This document shows positions 1 through 9,750 of a stretch of 64,000 nucleotides of DNA, piece after piece. A model generated the notes under the pieces. That model searched no databases. It was not told the origin of the DNA and worked only from the letters and a program-made list of their open reading frames with translations. Source of the stretch: Myxacorys almedinensis A (lineage in GTDB: Bacteria > Cyanobacteriota > Cyanobacteriia > Leptolyngbyales > Leptolyngbyaceae); contig NZ_WVIE01000016.1 of the NCBI RefSeq assembly GCF_010091945.1, forward strand, positions 1-64,000, read 5' to 3'. Position 1 is the first letter of the stretch, and each line of letters begins with the position of its first letter. Made by a program: the position numbers and the translations under genes.

Positions 1-541
1 GAAGCTTGGCGGGTTCCTGCACAGATACGGCTAGCTTCTGCCTCAGTTCGGCGCGAAACGCTTGGCGGTGCTGCGGGTTTTGTTTATCCTCCAGACTATA
101 CTTTGCCCAGAGGTAGACGTACTTTTTTTGTTTGAGAATCCTCCGCACTTGCATTCCACTCAAAGCAATTCCGGTGTTCTCTGCCAGATACACTGCGAGT
201 CGCTCTGCCGTCCATCTGCCCAACTCATAGCCCAACTCACTCGGTGATTGTTCCACCACTCGCATCAATTGCTCAATGTAGGCTGGAGTCGCTTTGCGAT
301 AGTTGCCCTCAGACCGGCCATCTCGAAGGCTCTCCAAGTCATCTGGGTTGCCTTCTACGCACCAGTGCGCCACACTGCGGTAGGAGCAGTTTAGAAAAGC
401 GCTGATCTCCTCATACGTTTTGCCATCGTTTCTCAGCAACAAGATCAACGCTCGCTGTCGGGTATGCCGATCTTCGCTCTCTCGAACTGCTTTTTGCAGG
501 TTCGCTTGCTGCATCTGACTCAAATAGTTTCGCACTGGCAT
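1..541 (-). CDS. IS630-family transposase, N-terminal part, runs off left edge
   Basis: Read on the minus strand, an open frame starts at ATG 541-539 and stays open for 180 codons to the window edge. The product begins MPVRNYLSQMQQANLQKAVR and contains a helix-turn-helix of the IS630/Tc1-mariner kind (TYEEISAFLNCSYRSVAHW), then a second winged-helix-like part (LGYELGRWTAERLAVYLAEN and MQVRRILKQKKYVYLW). The DDE catalytic part would lie left of base 1 and cannot be checked. The gene faces away from the FAAL-PKS gene that ends at 591, with only about 50 bp between, which is where the end of the element should be. IS630 elements insert at TA. Family call from motifs only. Confidence 0.8.
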   Translation of the reverse strand, partial: MPVRNYLSQMQQANLQKAVRESEDRHTRQRALILLLRNDGKTYEEISAFLNCSYRSVAHWCVEGNPDDLESLRDGRSEGNYRKATPAYIEQLMRVVEQSPSELGYELGRWTAERLAVYLAENTGIALSGMQVRRILKQKKYVYLWAKYSLEDKQNPQHRQAFRAELRQKLAVSVQEPAKL

Positions 542-597
542 AAAGTACTGACCAAGACGGCAGCTTTATTTTATGCAATTTAGCTGTTGTTTAGCTT
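1..597 (-). mobile_element. Partial IS630-family insertion sequence
   Basis: The transposase frame (1-541) and about 55 bp of upstream sequence form the visible end of an insertion element whose other end lies outside the window. A TA dinucleotide at 597-598 sits exactly where the neighbouring PKS frame stops resembling its family, and IS630 elements duplicate a TA on insertion. The terminal inverted repeat cannot be proven without the other end, so the boundary near 597 is an inference. Confidence 0.6.
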
Positions 598-3500
598 ACC
601 TGTAGCGGACGTTCCAGCCCCGCTAAATTGTTCTGCTCCTCCGCCTTCTTACTCACCGTGACTTCAACGGATGCTTCCTCCAACACCACATGAGCATTCG
701 TGCCACCAAATCCAAAGGAACTTACACCCGCAAACCGATTGCCAGATTCAACATTCCATGACTGTAGTGATGTTGGAATTGAAAAGGGAGTGCTTTGTAG
801 AGCAATCAGCGGATTGATCTGGTGCAAATGTAGTTGTGGCAGAATTTGGCGATGCTGTAACGCCAATACAGTTTTGATCAATCCTGCAATTCCAGCCGCC
901 GCTTCTAAATGACCAATATTGGCTTTGACAGACCCGATCGCACATCCCTGATTAGCAGAACGAGCTTGCAGCAAAACGGCTTTCAAAGACTCAACCTCAA
1001 TCGGATCTCCTAGAGACGTTCCCGTGCCGTGCGCTTCAACATAGCTAATCTGAGCGGGTTCGACTCCAGCCCGCACCAACGCCTGACGAATCACCGATTG
1101 TTGAGCGAGTCCATTCGGAGCAGTTAGCCCATTGCTGCGACCGTCCTCATTCACGGCTGAGCCTCGTAGAATCGCCAGCACGCGATCGCCCTCTCGCCTC
1201 GCTTCAGTCAATCGCTTCAGAACGACGACTCCACAGCCCGCGCTGCGGACATACCCATTTGCGGCAGCATCAAACGGCTTACACCGACCATCTGGAGCCA
1301 TCATGTTTGCTTTCGACAAGGCGATCGTCAACTGAGGATTGAGGATTAAATTCACACCACCTACGATCGCTACATCACAGTCTTGGCTGTGTAAGCTTTG
1401 GCTAGCTAAGTGAACGGCAACCAATGATGCAGAACATGCCGTATCTACCGCTAAACTCGGTCCGCGCAAATCCAGGAGGTAAGACAAACGGTTGGCTGCC
1501 ATACTGTGAGCATTACCTGTTCCGGCATAAGCATCGATCGCATCAGGACAACTGAACTGCTGTTGCGAATAATCACTGGAGGCAATACCGACAAATACTC
1601 CGGTTTGGCTTCCGGCTAACTGCTCAGGAGCATAGCCCGCATCTTCCAGTGCTTCCCAAGCCACCTCCATCAGTAGCCGATGTTGGGGGTCGATGCGAGC
1701 CGCTTCTCGTGGCGAAATTCCAAAAAAGTGAGGATCGAATTGATCGACATGATGCAAAAATCCTCCCCAGCGAGTGTTCATCTTGCCAACCGCATCAGAG
1801 TTTGGATCGTAGAAGTCGCCAGCATTCCATCGGGTTGACGGCACTTCTGCGATCGCATCAATGCCATTTTGGAGTAATTGCCAGAACTCGTCTAGATTAC
1901 TTGCACCCGGAAATCGGCAACTCATGCCAACAATGGCGATCGCGTCAGTTGCAGAGTGCGGCATTGCCGAGGATTGCTGAACGGTTCTAGCATCTACCCG
2001 TTCACCCGACAAGTAATCAGATAAGGCGGCGATCGAGGGGTAGTCATACGCCAGTGTGGGAGCGAGGCGGCAACCCAGCCAATCTTCCAATTCAGCGATT
2101 AAACCAACGGCTTCTCTCGATGCCAAACCATAATAAGCAAACGGCTGATCAACTTCGATTTCGCTAGGTTCAAGCTGTAGCGTTTGTGCCAGTCGAGCCA
2201 CTAGCCAATGTTGAATCGTTGCAACAGGTTGAGCGGGCTGAGGCGACGTGAGTGATCGCGGTACAGCCGTTAACGGTTGAGTGAAGGAATTAACGGTTTT
2301 GTTGCCAGGATTGAGTGTCCATTGGTGTACCGGATGGAGGCTGCCCGCCAGAAATTCCTTGCGGCAGGCATGGCGCTGGATTTTGCCGCTCGATGTTTTA
2401 GGAATGCTGCCCGTCTTGAGCAACAGCACAACCTCGACCGTCAAATCATGCTGTTCTGCTACCGCCTGACGAATGGTCGAAATCACAGCATCAAGATCTG
2501 CGTTCCGCAAATAGCTGCGCTCTAATTCATGCGCGATCGCCAGCCGCTCTTCCCCCGCCATTTCAACAGAAAACGCTGCTCCTGCACCCGGACGTAGGGC
2601 TGGATGGCTCGTTTCAACGGTTTGCTCAAGGTCTTGAGGATAGTAGTTGACTCCTCCAATGACGATCAAATCTTTCAGTCGTCCGGTGACAAACAACTGA
2701 CCTTCTCTCAAAAATCCCAAGTCTCCTGTTCGTAGAAATGGACCTTCCCCGGTGTCCTCTAAATAAGCCTGGAAGGTGCGATCGGTCTCCTCAGCACGTT
2801 GCCAATAGCCTTGAGCAATGCTAGGGCTAGCAACCCAAATTTCTCCCACTTGATCGGGCACACATCGGGTTCGCGTGTCGGGATGAACAATCGCGATCGT
2901 AGTGTCTAAAACAGCGCGACCAGAACTGACTAGCGTTCTGGCAGTGCGATCGCTGGTGGAAACTTCTCTAATGTAGTTTTGAGCGATCGACTCCGCTTCA
3001 ACGGTGCAAGTCGTGGGTGCGTCTTGCAGTCCCTTTCCTGAAACCATCAGCGTGGCTTCAGCCAGTCCATAGCAGGGATAGAGAAATTTTGCTTGAAAAC
3101 TAGAGGATTTGAAGGTTTCAGCAAACTGTTGCAGGGTTTCTGAACGAATCGGTTCAGCCCCATTGTAGGCAGTCCACCAACTGCTCAGATCCAGGGTTTT
3201 TCGTTGTTCGGGCGTAACCTTGCGGCTGCACAAATCGTAGGCAAAATTGGGACCGCCGCTATGGGTTGCTCGATAGCGAGAGATCGCTTCTAGCCATCGG
3301 ATGGGTCGTTGCAGAAACGAGACAGGAGGCATTAAATATCCTGGAAACCCGCTATACATGGGCTGGAGGATGCCATCAATCAATCCCATATCGTGAAAGC
3401 TCGGTAGCCAGGTAACCGATACACTGCTGGAACTCAAACCAAACGCTCGCTGAATGCAGGCAGAGTTGTGCAGCAAATTGCCGTGGCTAACCATCACCCC

Positions 3501-4067
3501 CTTGGGCGTTGCAGTAGAGCCAGAGGTGTATTGAAGAAACGCTAGCGTATTGCGGCTGATCGGGGTTGGCTGCCAGTCTTCGGCGTGTTGATCAGAAATT
3601 GTGTCGGTTGCCAGCCAGCGTAGGGCTGCTAGTTCTGGAGCATCACTAAACCAGTGATCTACCCCCGATCGAATGCTTGATGTAGTCAGCGCAATTGTTG
3701 CCTGGGAGTCAGCAAGGATTGCCTGGAGCCGATTTAGGTGTTGATTGCGGCGGGGTGGATAGGCTGGAACGGCAATCACATTGGCAAAGAGACATGCAAC
3801 AAATGCAGCAATAAAGTCCAACCCCGGTGGATACAGCAATAATGCTCGGCTACCCGATGAATTGAGCGACTGCAATTGAGCCGCGATCGCTCGCACTCGC
3901 CGATCAAAGTCCTGATACGTGATGCGAATTTCTTCAGTTTCTCCATCCACCAGAAATCCATAGGCAATCTGATGAGGTTGATGGATGGCTCGCGATCGCA
4001 CGATATCAACGAACGAAGCTTCCAGCAGGTTAGGTGAAGAATTGAGAAAAGCAGACATGGAATGCAC
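591..4067 (-). CDS. Fatty acyl-AMP ligase / acyl carrier / ketosynthase, truncated type I PKS
   Basis: Protein of 1158 residues. Residues about 1-600 are a fatty acyl-AMP ligase (FAAL): AMP-binding motif YTSGSTATPKGVMVSH near residue 180, YGLAEATLMVSG, TGDLGFLREGQLFVTGR, and a terminal lysine region SIPKTSSGKIQRHACR. A carrier domain follows near 660-740 with phosphopantetheine serine in YGLASREAVGL. A complete ketosynthase then runs from about 760 with DTACSASLVA (active Cys), EAHGTGTSLGDP and KANIGHLEAAAG (active His residues). The protein ends at ERPLQVS, exactly where related PKSs continue into a linker and acyltransferase, and the IS630 end lies there. Such proteins activate a free fatty acid and start a lipid-tailed polyketide/peptide. 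It is divergent from siderophore receptor genes, so a lipopeptide siderophore is the likely product; that is inference. Confidence 0.88.
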   Translation of the reverse strand: MHSMSAFLNSSPNLLEASFVDIVRSRAIHQPHQIAYGFLVDGETEEIRITYQDFDRRVRAIAAQLQSLNSSGSRALLLYPPGLDFIAAFVACLFANVIAVPAYPPRRNQHLNRLQAILADSQATIALTTSSIRSGVDHWFSDAPELAALRWLATDTISDQHAEDWQPTPISRNTLAFLQYTSGSTATPKGVMVSHGNLLHNSACIQRAFGLSSSSVSVTWLPSFHDMGLIDGILQPMYSGFPGYLMPPVSFLQRPIRWLEAISRYRATHSGGPNFAYDLCSRKVTPEQRKTLDLSSWWTAYNGAEPIRSETLQQFAETFKSSSFQAKFLYPCYGLAEATLMVSGKGLQDAPTTCTVEAESIAQNYIREVSTSDRTARTLVSSGRAVLDTTIAIVHPDTRTRCVPDQVGEIWVASPSIAQGYWQRAEETDRTFQAYLEDTGEGPFLRTGDLGFLREGQLFVTGRLKDLIVIGGVNYYPQDLEQTVETSHPALRPGAGAAFSVEMAGEERLAIAHELERSYLRNADLDAVISTIRQAVAEQHDLTVEVVLLLKTGSIPKTSSGKIQRHACRKEFLAGSLHPVHQWTLNPGNKTVNSFTQPLTAVPRSLTSPQPAQPVATIQHWLVARLAQTLQLEPSEIEVDQPFAYYGLASREAVGLIAELEDWLGCRLAPTLAYDYPSIAALSDYLSGERVDARTVQQSSAMPHSATDAIAIVGMSCRFPGASNLDEFWQLLQNGIDAIAEVPSTRWNAGDFYDPNSDAVGKMNTRWGGFLHHVDQFDPHFFGISPREAARIDPQHRLLMEVAWEALEDAGYAPEQLAGSQTGVFVGIASSDYSQQQFSCPDAIDAYAGTGNAHSMAANRLSYLLDLRGPSLAVDTACSASLVAVHLASQSLHSQDCDVAIVGGVNLILNPQLTIALSKANMMAPDGRCKPFDAAANGYVRSAGCGVVVLKRLTEARREGDRVLAILRGSAVNEDGRSNGLTAPNGLAQQSVIRQALVRAGVEPAQISYVEAHGTGTSLGDPIEVESLKAVLLQARSANQGCAIGSVKANIGHLEAAAGIAGLIKTVLALQHRQILPQLHLHQINPLIALQSTPFSIPTSLQSWNVESGNRFAGVSSFGFGGTNAHVVLEEASVEVTVSKKAEEQNNLAGLERPLQVS

Positions 4068-4253
4068 CCTTGTTTGGTTTCTAGCCCACCGGAAGCGACT
4101 CGATACTCTAAAGAACGTTGTTGTAGTGAGCAGCGCATAGCCAAAGCATCGATCGATGCTGCAACTGCTCCACTAGTTTCCGTCGCTGTAAATCTACCCT
4201 TGCCTAATTACTTTGCACTTATTGGAATCATAGAAGTTAGCTCCATCGCTTTC

Positions 4254-4268
4254 TGAGAATTATTCCTA
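4254..4268. promoter_or_regulatory. Weak candidate Fur box
   Basis: TGAGAATTATTCCTA matches 10 of 14 specified positions of the 7-1-7 Fur inverted repeat TGATAAT-N-ATTATCA. It sits between two genes of a presumed siderophore system where Fur control is expected. The match is weak and the site is unproven. Confidence 0.3.
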
Positions 4269-4599
4269 ATAGTCATGGGTAAGATTAATATAGAACGCTA
4301 GATATTGACAAGCTATATTAAAAATCTTTCTCAAATAAAACTTGCTTCCCGCGATCATCCCTAAACCCAGCAAGAGGTCTTAGGCGTAACCGTGTTGTAC
4401 GCTTTGAAGTTGAACATTGATGGCTTCGCGATCGCAATCAGCCTCACTGAGCCAGATCTTTGTCATGATTCCGACCTGAGTCTAGGAAGAGCCGCTAGAG
4501 TTCAAAACATTGATGCTCTTCAACAGAATGATAAACAAGTCTAATAAGCCTATCTTCTTAATTTTCTGATTGCCAAGAAGCCAATCAGTGTATTCTGTT

Positions 4600-4613
4600 T
4601 TAGTTAATACTAA
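4600..4613. promoter_or_regulatory. Short palindrome upstream of TonB receptor
   Basis: TTAGT-TAAT-ACTAA is a perfect 5-4-5 inverted repeat ending 19 bp before the receptor start codon at 4633. Its place suits an operator or a 5' leader hairpin. No family of regulator is suggested by the sequence. Confidence 0.25.
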
Positions 4614-4632
4614 CGATTTTTAATAAACGGTC

Positions 4633-7284
4633 ATGCAGATGACCTGGATTATTTCATTGGGAATGGAGGAACCTGAATTGAAGCTACGAACATTACTTTT
4701 TGGAGTGTGGCTCACAAGCTCAACGGTTTTGCTAATGACTCAGGCAGTTTTAGCGGAAATAGAGCAGCGAGACAAATCAGTAATTTCAGAAGTTCCCCGA
4801 ATTGGTGAGCTAAAGCAGCCTTCGACTAGTGCTGCAAGTTTGTTGGCTCAAGACCCTAGTAGAATTGGCGTGGCGCAAGTGACCAGAGTACGGATTAACC
4901 CAACGCCAACTGGGATCGAGGTAGTTTTAGAAACCGCAGAGGGTGCAGCCCTGCAAGCCACGACACGAGTTGAGGGCAACACCGCGATCGCTGACATTCC
5001 CAATGCTGTATTAGCTCTGCCAGAAGGCAAGGAGTTTCGTGCAGAAAACCCTGGCGACAGCATCACAGCGGTTACAGTCACCCAGTTGAATGCAAATCGA
5101 GTGCAGGTGAGTGTCACGGGATCTGCCGCGATCGCACAAGTGCAATCTAGACCCAGTGGATTAGTGCTGGGGATCACACCAGCGACTGAAGCGCCCGTTT
5201 CTGGAGCAGAAGCACCCGAAGAAGAACTAGCAGAAGAACCCGAAGAAGAAGAAGTTGTCGTCACAGCAACGCGCACAGAAGAAACAGTAGAGAACGTGCC
5301 GCGCAGTGTGACGGTGATTACTCGCCAACAAATTGAGGAACAACGGGCACTCAATAACAACCTGGGAGACATTCTTGGCAAACTCGTCCCCGGTTTTGGT
5401 CCTCCAACGTTGACGACTCGAAATCGCGGTCAGAATCTGCGGGGGCGTCCACCTGCTGTGTTGATCGATGGAGTGCCCCAGACCACCAACAACCGATTTT
5501 TTACAGAACTCCGTACCATTGATCCCTCTGCGGTTGAACGGGTTGAAGTGATTCGTGGACCCAGTGCCATTTTCGGGGCAGATGCAACTGGGGGAATCAT
5601 CAATATCATCACGGGCAGACCCACCAAGGACTTTACATCGCGGGTGAGCTTAGGAACCAATGCTGCACTGGGCAAACTGCAAGGCGATAGTTTTGGCTTT
5701 CTGGGTCAATACGGCATTTCAGGAACACAAGGCATTTTTGATTATCGGTTTGATCTGTCGTTGTCCTCTTCAGGAAGCTTCTTTGATGCGGAGGGCGATC
5801 GCATCCCATTTGAAGATATCGACGATACAGAATCGATCAATGCGTTGGCAAAAATCGGCGTTAATATTGATGAGCAGCAGCGGTTGCAGGTGAGCGTCAA
5901 TCACTTCCGCGATCGTCGAGACAGTGACTGCATTACCGATCCGATTGTGTTAGCCCTTCCGGGCAGACAAAAAGCCCGTGTCTTATGCGTTGGGGGACGG
6001 GAACTTGATAACGACCCAACCCGACGCAATACAGTTGCGAGCCTAAACTACAGCCATAAGAATATCTTTGGCAGTCAGCTTGACACTCAGTTGTACTATC
6101 GCAACATCTTCTTTAGTAACGACCTTGCTGACCTGCGACCGCTGCGTCAACTCGTGTTCCAAAACCGACTGGAAGCCGAAAACTGGGGAGGTAGGCTGCA
6201 AGTTCGCACGCCTTTATCGCAGTCAGCCAACGTCCTTTGGGGGGTTGATTACAACAAAGAAGAGAATGGTGTTCCTCTGGATGTGATTGATCTGCTGACC
6301 TACAATGCCACGGGACGACGGGTTGCCCGTGTGATTGGGACACGCGACAACATTCCCCCTTACAGTATTGATAACTTAGGGGTATTTGCTCAATTGCAGT
6401 GGGAGGTCAGTCCGCAGTGGGCGCTGAGCGGGGGAGCGCGTTACAACCGGATCGGATTTGATGTTGAGGACTACACTACTGTATTTACTGACCGACAAAT
6501 TCAAGGCGGGTCGAACAATTTTGACGATGTAGTGTTTAATGCGGGCGTGGTGTATCAACCAACCGACACCATCAGTCTGTTTGCCAACTTTGCTCAAGGG
6601 TTCTCGCTGCCAGATTTTGGACGAGTGCTGAATGAGCCGCGATTTGTCAGCGTCAACAACAGCTTTCAGGAGACGGAAGCGCAGAAAGTTGATAGTTTTG
6701 AAGTGGGAGTTCGGGGCAATTGGAATTCGCTACAAGCGACGCTCTCTGGGTTCTACAGCCGCTCCAAGTTAGGCAGTGCGCTGGTAGTAGGGCCCAATGG
6801 GATTACGCAGCAAGTTCGTGCCCCACAGCGCAACTATGGAGTTGAAGCGACACTCGATTGGCAAGCCAGCCGTGCCTGGAGACTGGGAGGAACAATTACC
6901 TGGAACGAGGGAGAAAATAGTCTCAATGATAATGACAATTACCTGGCACTCAGTAGTATTGAAGTTCAGCCGCTAAAGCTCTCTGCTTACATCGAGAACG
7001 AAACCCTACCCGGTTGGCGAAATCGCCTCCAACTACTGCATGTGGGGAACCGCGATCGCGCCTTTAATGATGGCGTAGATCGATTTAGAATTAGTGGCTT
7101 CACTACCTTAGATCTGATCAGCAGTGTTCGGCTTGGGCAGGGAACATTGTCCTTGGGCGTTCAGAACTTGTTGAACGAGCAATATTTCCCAATCACCTCG
7201 CAGGAGCGCACTGGATTTTTTGAAACTCAGAATTTTGCGGCTCCCGGCAGAACGATTAGCCTGCTTTACACGATTGAATTTTGA
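4633..7284 (+). CDS. TonB-dependent siderophore receptor with N-terminal AMIN domain
   Basis: Outer-membrane receptor of 883 residues that would import ferric siderophore using TonB energy. After a signal peptide (hydrophobic stretch ending TQAVLA) comes an AMIN domain (about residues 78-180), a low-complexity acidic linker (EEELAEEPEEEEV), a TonB-box-like VVVTATRTEE, a plug domain (VPRSVTVITRQQIEEQ to GADATGGIINIITGRP) and a 22-strand-type barrel ending in a C-terminal phenylalanine (LLYTIEF). AMIN-plug-barrel order is typical of cyanobacterial siderophore receptors. The start is uncertain: ATG at 4633 or 4663; neither has a clear ribosome site. It is followed after 22 bp by a siderophore-binding lipoprotein gene. 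Confidence 0.93.
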   Translation: MQMTWIISLGMEEPELKLRTLLFGVWLTSSTVLLMTQAVLAEIEQRDKSVISEVPRIGELKQPSTSAASLLAQDPSRIGVAQVTRVRINPTPTGIEVVLETAEGAALQATTRVEGNTAIADIPNAVLALPEGKEFRAENPGDSITAVTVTQLNANRVQVSVTGSAAIAQVQSRPSGLVLGITPATEAPVSGAEAPEEELAEEPEEEEVVVTATRTEETVENVPRSVTVITRQQIEEQRALNNNLGDILGKLVPGFGPPTLTTRNRGQNLRGRPPAVLIDGVPQTTNNRFFTELRTIDPSAVERVEVIRGPSAIFGADATGGIINIITGRPTKDFTSRVSLGTNAALGKLQGDSFGFLGQYGISGTQGIFDYRFDLSLSSSGSFFDAEGDRIPFEDIDDTESINALAKIGVNIDEQQRLQVSVNHFRDRRDSDCITDPIVLALPGRQKARVLCVGGRELDNDPTRRNTVASLNYSHKNIFGSQLDTQLYYRNIFFSNDLADLRPLRQLVFQNRLEAENWGGRLQVRTPLSQSANVLWGVDYNKEENGVPLDVIDLLTYNATGRRVARVIGTRDNIPPYSIDNLGVFAQLQWEVSPQWALSGGARYNRIGFDVEDYTTVFTDRQIQGGSNNFDDVVFNAGVVYQPTDTISLFANFAQGFSLPDFGRVLNEPRFVSVNNSFQETEAQKVDSFEVGVRGNWNSLQATLSGFYSRSKLGSALVVGPNGITQQVRAPQRNYGVEATLDWQASRAWRLGGTITWNEGENSLNDNDNYLALSSIEVQPLKLSAYIENETLPGWRNRLQLLHVGNRDRAFNDGVDRFRISGFTTLDLISSVRLGQGTLSLGVQNLLNEQYFPITSQERTGFFETQNFAAPGRTISLLYTIEF

Positions 7285-7306
7285 CCCCTTCTGACCCTTG
7301 AGGATC

Positions 7307-8362
7307 ATGAATCTAACTGCTCTGTGGAGTGTCTTAAACCGCTCATGGCATTTACTAATATCCCACCGCGATCGCTGGCAAAAATCGCTGAGGAAACGAT
7401 CGCGTTCACTCCAGTTCTTCGCGCTCATCGGGTTAACCGTTTTGGTGGTTTCATCCTGTAATCAAGCTCCTCAAACCGGAGCCGTTGACCGCACTGCTCC
7501 ATCGTCTCAATCAACTACTGCTGAACGGGTTGTGAAACATGCGCTTGGCGAAACCAAAGTTCCTGCCAACCCCCAACGAGTGGTGGTTTTGGATAATGCC
7601 GTTCTCGACACCGCGATCACGCTAGGGGTGAAACCCGTCGGTGCTGCCCTCTATCCAGGAACAACGTCCTATCTGGGCGACAAGACGCAAGGCATTGAGA
7701 CGGTTGGCAGTTCTCCCGCTCCACCCAATCTGGAAAAAATCGTATCGTTAAAGCCTGATCTGATTCTTGGCATCGCCATTGTTCACAAGCAACTTTACGA
7801 CCAACTTTCGCAAATTGCGCCAACAGTTCTAGCCGAGGATAGCGGTCGAGAAGGCAACTGGAAACAGCACATGACGCTATATGCGGAGGCGCTGGGCAAA
7901 ACGGAGGTTGCTAAGAACCTGCTCAATGATTACAACCAGCAAGTCAATCAACTCAAGCAGCGGTTAGGAGAGCAACTCACGAAAACCAGTGTATCGCTCG
8001 TTGCTGGATTCCAAGACCGACTTGGGTTCTACACGACAGGCAGTTTTCCAGGTTCGATCTTGCAAGATGTTGGGTTGCCTCGCCCCCCTGCTCAAGAAAA
8101 AGCAGATATCTTTGCTAGCCAGGTGTCGCGTGAAGATTTCAAGAGCATTAATGGCGATGTAATTTTCTTGATTCGGAATGCGATCGATCCGAACAACACG
8201 ATCGTCGATCAGTTCAAACAAGATCCCCTGTTCTCGCAGTTAGACGCAGTGAAACAAAATCGTGTGTATGTAGTCGATGGCAAAGTGTGGACTGTGGGTC
8301 GCAGTATCCTCGCCGCCAATCGTGTTTTAGATGATTTGTCTAACTATCTGGTCAAGCAATGA
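7307..8362 (+). CDS. Iron-siderophore ABC transporter substrate-binding lipoprotein (FecB/FhuD type)
   Basis: Periplasmic binding protein, about 351 residues. The frame also has an upstream TTG, but ATG 7307 is preceded by GAGG at a good distance and is chosen. The N-terminus is basic, then hydrophobic, with lipobox VVSSC, so the mature protein should be lipid-anchored. The fold signature follows: ANPQRVVVLDNAVLDTAITLGVKPVGAA, the segment VSLKPDLILGI, and the closing QNRVYVVDGKVW. It lies 22 bp after the TonB receptor and 3 bp before the MFS gene, so co-transcription is likely. It would receive ferric siderophore from the receptor. A matching intact permease/ATPase is not in the window; only a decayed FecCD permease lies nearby. 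Confidence 0.92.
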   Translation: MNLTALWSVLNRSWHLLISHRDRWQKSLRKRSRSLQFFALIGLTVLVVSSCNQAPQTGAVDRTAPSSQSTTAERVVKHALGETKVPANPQRVVVLDNAVLDTAITLGVKPVGAALYPGTTSYLGDKTQGIETVGSSPAPPNLEKIVSLKPDLILGIAIVHKQLYDQLSQIAPTVLAEDSGREGNWKQHMTLYAEALGKTEVAKNLLNDYNQQVNQLKQRLGEQLTKTSVSLVAGFQDRLGFYTTGSFPGSILQDVGLPRPPAQEKADIFASQVSREDFKSINGDVIFLIRNAIDPNNTIVDQFKQDPLFSQLDAVKQNRVYVVDGKVWTVGRSILAANRVLDDLSNYLVKQ

Positions 8363-8365
8363 CCC

Positions 8366-9706
8366 ATGCCCCCAGACACTCAGCCCACTAGCTTACGCAC
8401 CTTCTTGATCATCTGGAGCGGTCAAATGGCATCGATCCTTGGCTCTGAGATGACCAACTTCGCGATCACCATTTGGGCGTGGGAGCAAACGGGTCAAGCA
8501 ACTCCGTTATCGCTGCTCTTCTTCTTCACGTACACTCCCCGGATCATTGCAGCATCTTTTGCCGGATTAATTGTCGATCGTGGCAACCGCAAGCAGCTAA
8601 TGATCGCAGGAGATACGGTCGCTGGACTTTCTACGATCGCGATTCTGCTGTTGTTTTTGAGCAATCATCTCCAAATCTGGCATCTCTACGTGACAACGGC
8701 GATGAATGGCTTGTTTGGGTATCTCCAAAATCTGGCGTACTCCGCCTCAATGACGATGATTGTTCCCAAACAGCATTACACCCGTGCGACTGCCATGAGT
8801 TCCTACGTTACCTACTCTGGCTCCTATATTATTGCACCTGCTTTAGCAGGAGTGTTGTACTATACGATCGGTTTAACAGGTGTTTTGGCGATCGACTTAA
8901 TGACATTTGTGATGGCTATCAGCACCATCTTGTGCGTATCGATTCCGCAACCCACTCGAAAATCTACTAGCATCGCCCATCAAACTCTCTGGCAACAATT
9001 CACGTTTGGCTTTCGCTATTTACTCAAGCGTCCCAGTCTATTGGCAATTTTGATCTTTTGGCTGAGTTTTAACTTAGTCGATACTGTGAGTTTAGCCCTC
9101 GGTCCAGCCATGATTCTGGCTCGGAGTAGCAATGATGCCACTGTATTAGCCACTGTTCGATCGGCGATCGGAGTTGGAGGAATTGTGGGTGCGATCGCAC
9201 TAAGTGTTTGGGGTGGTTCTCAGCGTCGCATTCATGGCTTATTGCTGGGTACCGCACTCACCAGCCTGAGTAAGATGATTATTGGCTTGGGTCGTGTACC
9301 TCTAAGTTGGATGATTGCCGGATTTGGAGCCGGGGTCTTTGCTCCTGCGATTGATAGCTCCAATCAAGCCATCTGGCTATCCAAAGTAGAACCAGATGTG
9401 CAGGGTCGCGTGTTTGCCTCTCGCTACTTGATTGCACAGATCACATCCCCACTCGGATTAGCGATCGCAGGACCGTTAGCCGATTATGTGTTTGAACCTG
9501 CTATGAGTTCAAATGGTCGTTTGTCGAGCATTTTTGGTGGTGTCTTTGGCATCGGCGCAGGGGCTGGAATGGCTTTACAGTACACAATTTTTTGTTTCTG
9601 CGGTGCCTTGATTGGGTTAGGTGGATATGCCTTTCCGAGCCTGCGGGATGTAGAAACGATCGTGCCAGACCATGACGCAGAGCAGGGACAAGGAGGTAGG
9701 GTGTAG
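8366..9706 (+). CDS. MFS transporter, probable siderophore exporter
   Basis: Integral membrane protein of 446 residues with about 12 hydrophobic segments. The first loop carries the MFS signature in the form GLIVDRGNRKQLMIAGD between helices 2 and 3, as in the EntS/enterobactin-exporter-like branch. The gene starts 3 bp after the siderophore-binding protein gene. Such MFS proteins in siderophore loci usually export the newly made siderophore, but export versus uptake cannot be decided from sequence. The ATG at 8366 overlaps no other element and the next gene follows after 44 bp. Confidence 0.85.
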   Translation: MPPDTQPTSLRTFLIIWSGQMASILGSEMTNFAITIWAWEQTGQATPLSLLFFFTYTPRIIAASFAGLIVDRGNRKQLMIAGDTVAGLSTIAILLLFLSNHLQIWHLYVTTAMNGLFGYLQNLAYSASMTMIVPKQHYTRATAMSSYVTYSGSYIIAPALAGVLYYTIGLTGVLAIDLMTFVMAISTILCVSIPQPTRKSTSIAHQTLWQQFTFGFRYLLKRPSLLAILIFWLSFNLVDTVSLALGPAMILARSSNDATVLATVRSAIGVGGIVGAIALSVWGGSQRRIHGLLLGTALTSLSKMIIGLGRVPLSWMIAGFGAGVFAPAIDSSNQAIWLSKVEPDVQGRVFASRYLIAQITSPLGLAIAGPLADYVFEPAMSSNGRLSSIFGGVFGIGAGAGMALQYTIFCFCGALIGLGGYAFPSLRDVETIVPDHDAEQGQGGRV

Positions 9707-9750
9707 GAGGTTCCCTTGTTCATTCCAACTTAAAACGCATAGCTCCTGTC

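Larger units (their letters stand above)
4068..4632. other. Divergent intergenic region between FAAL-PKS and TonB receptor
   Basis: These 565 bp hold no convincing gene. The part from about 4250 to 4330 is AT-rich and probably contains promoters for one or both flanking genes. Two possible operator sites are listed separately. No clear Shine-Dalgarno sequence precedes the receptor start. Confidence 0.6.

Noticed and set aside
4848-5381. 177-codon minus-strand frame
   Set aside because: Antisense to the AMIN part of the TonB receptor; Ser-rich composition without similarity.
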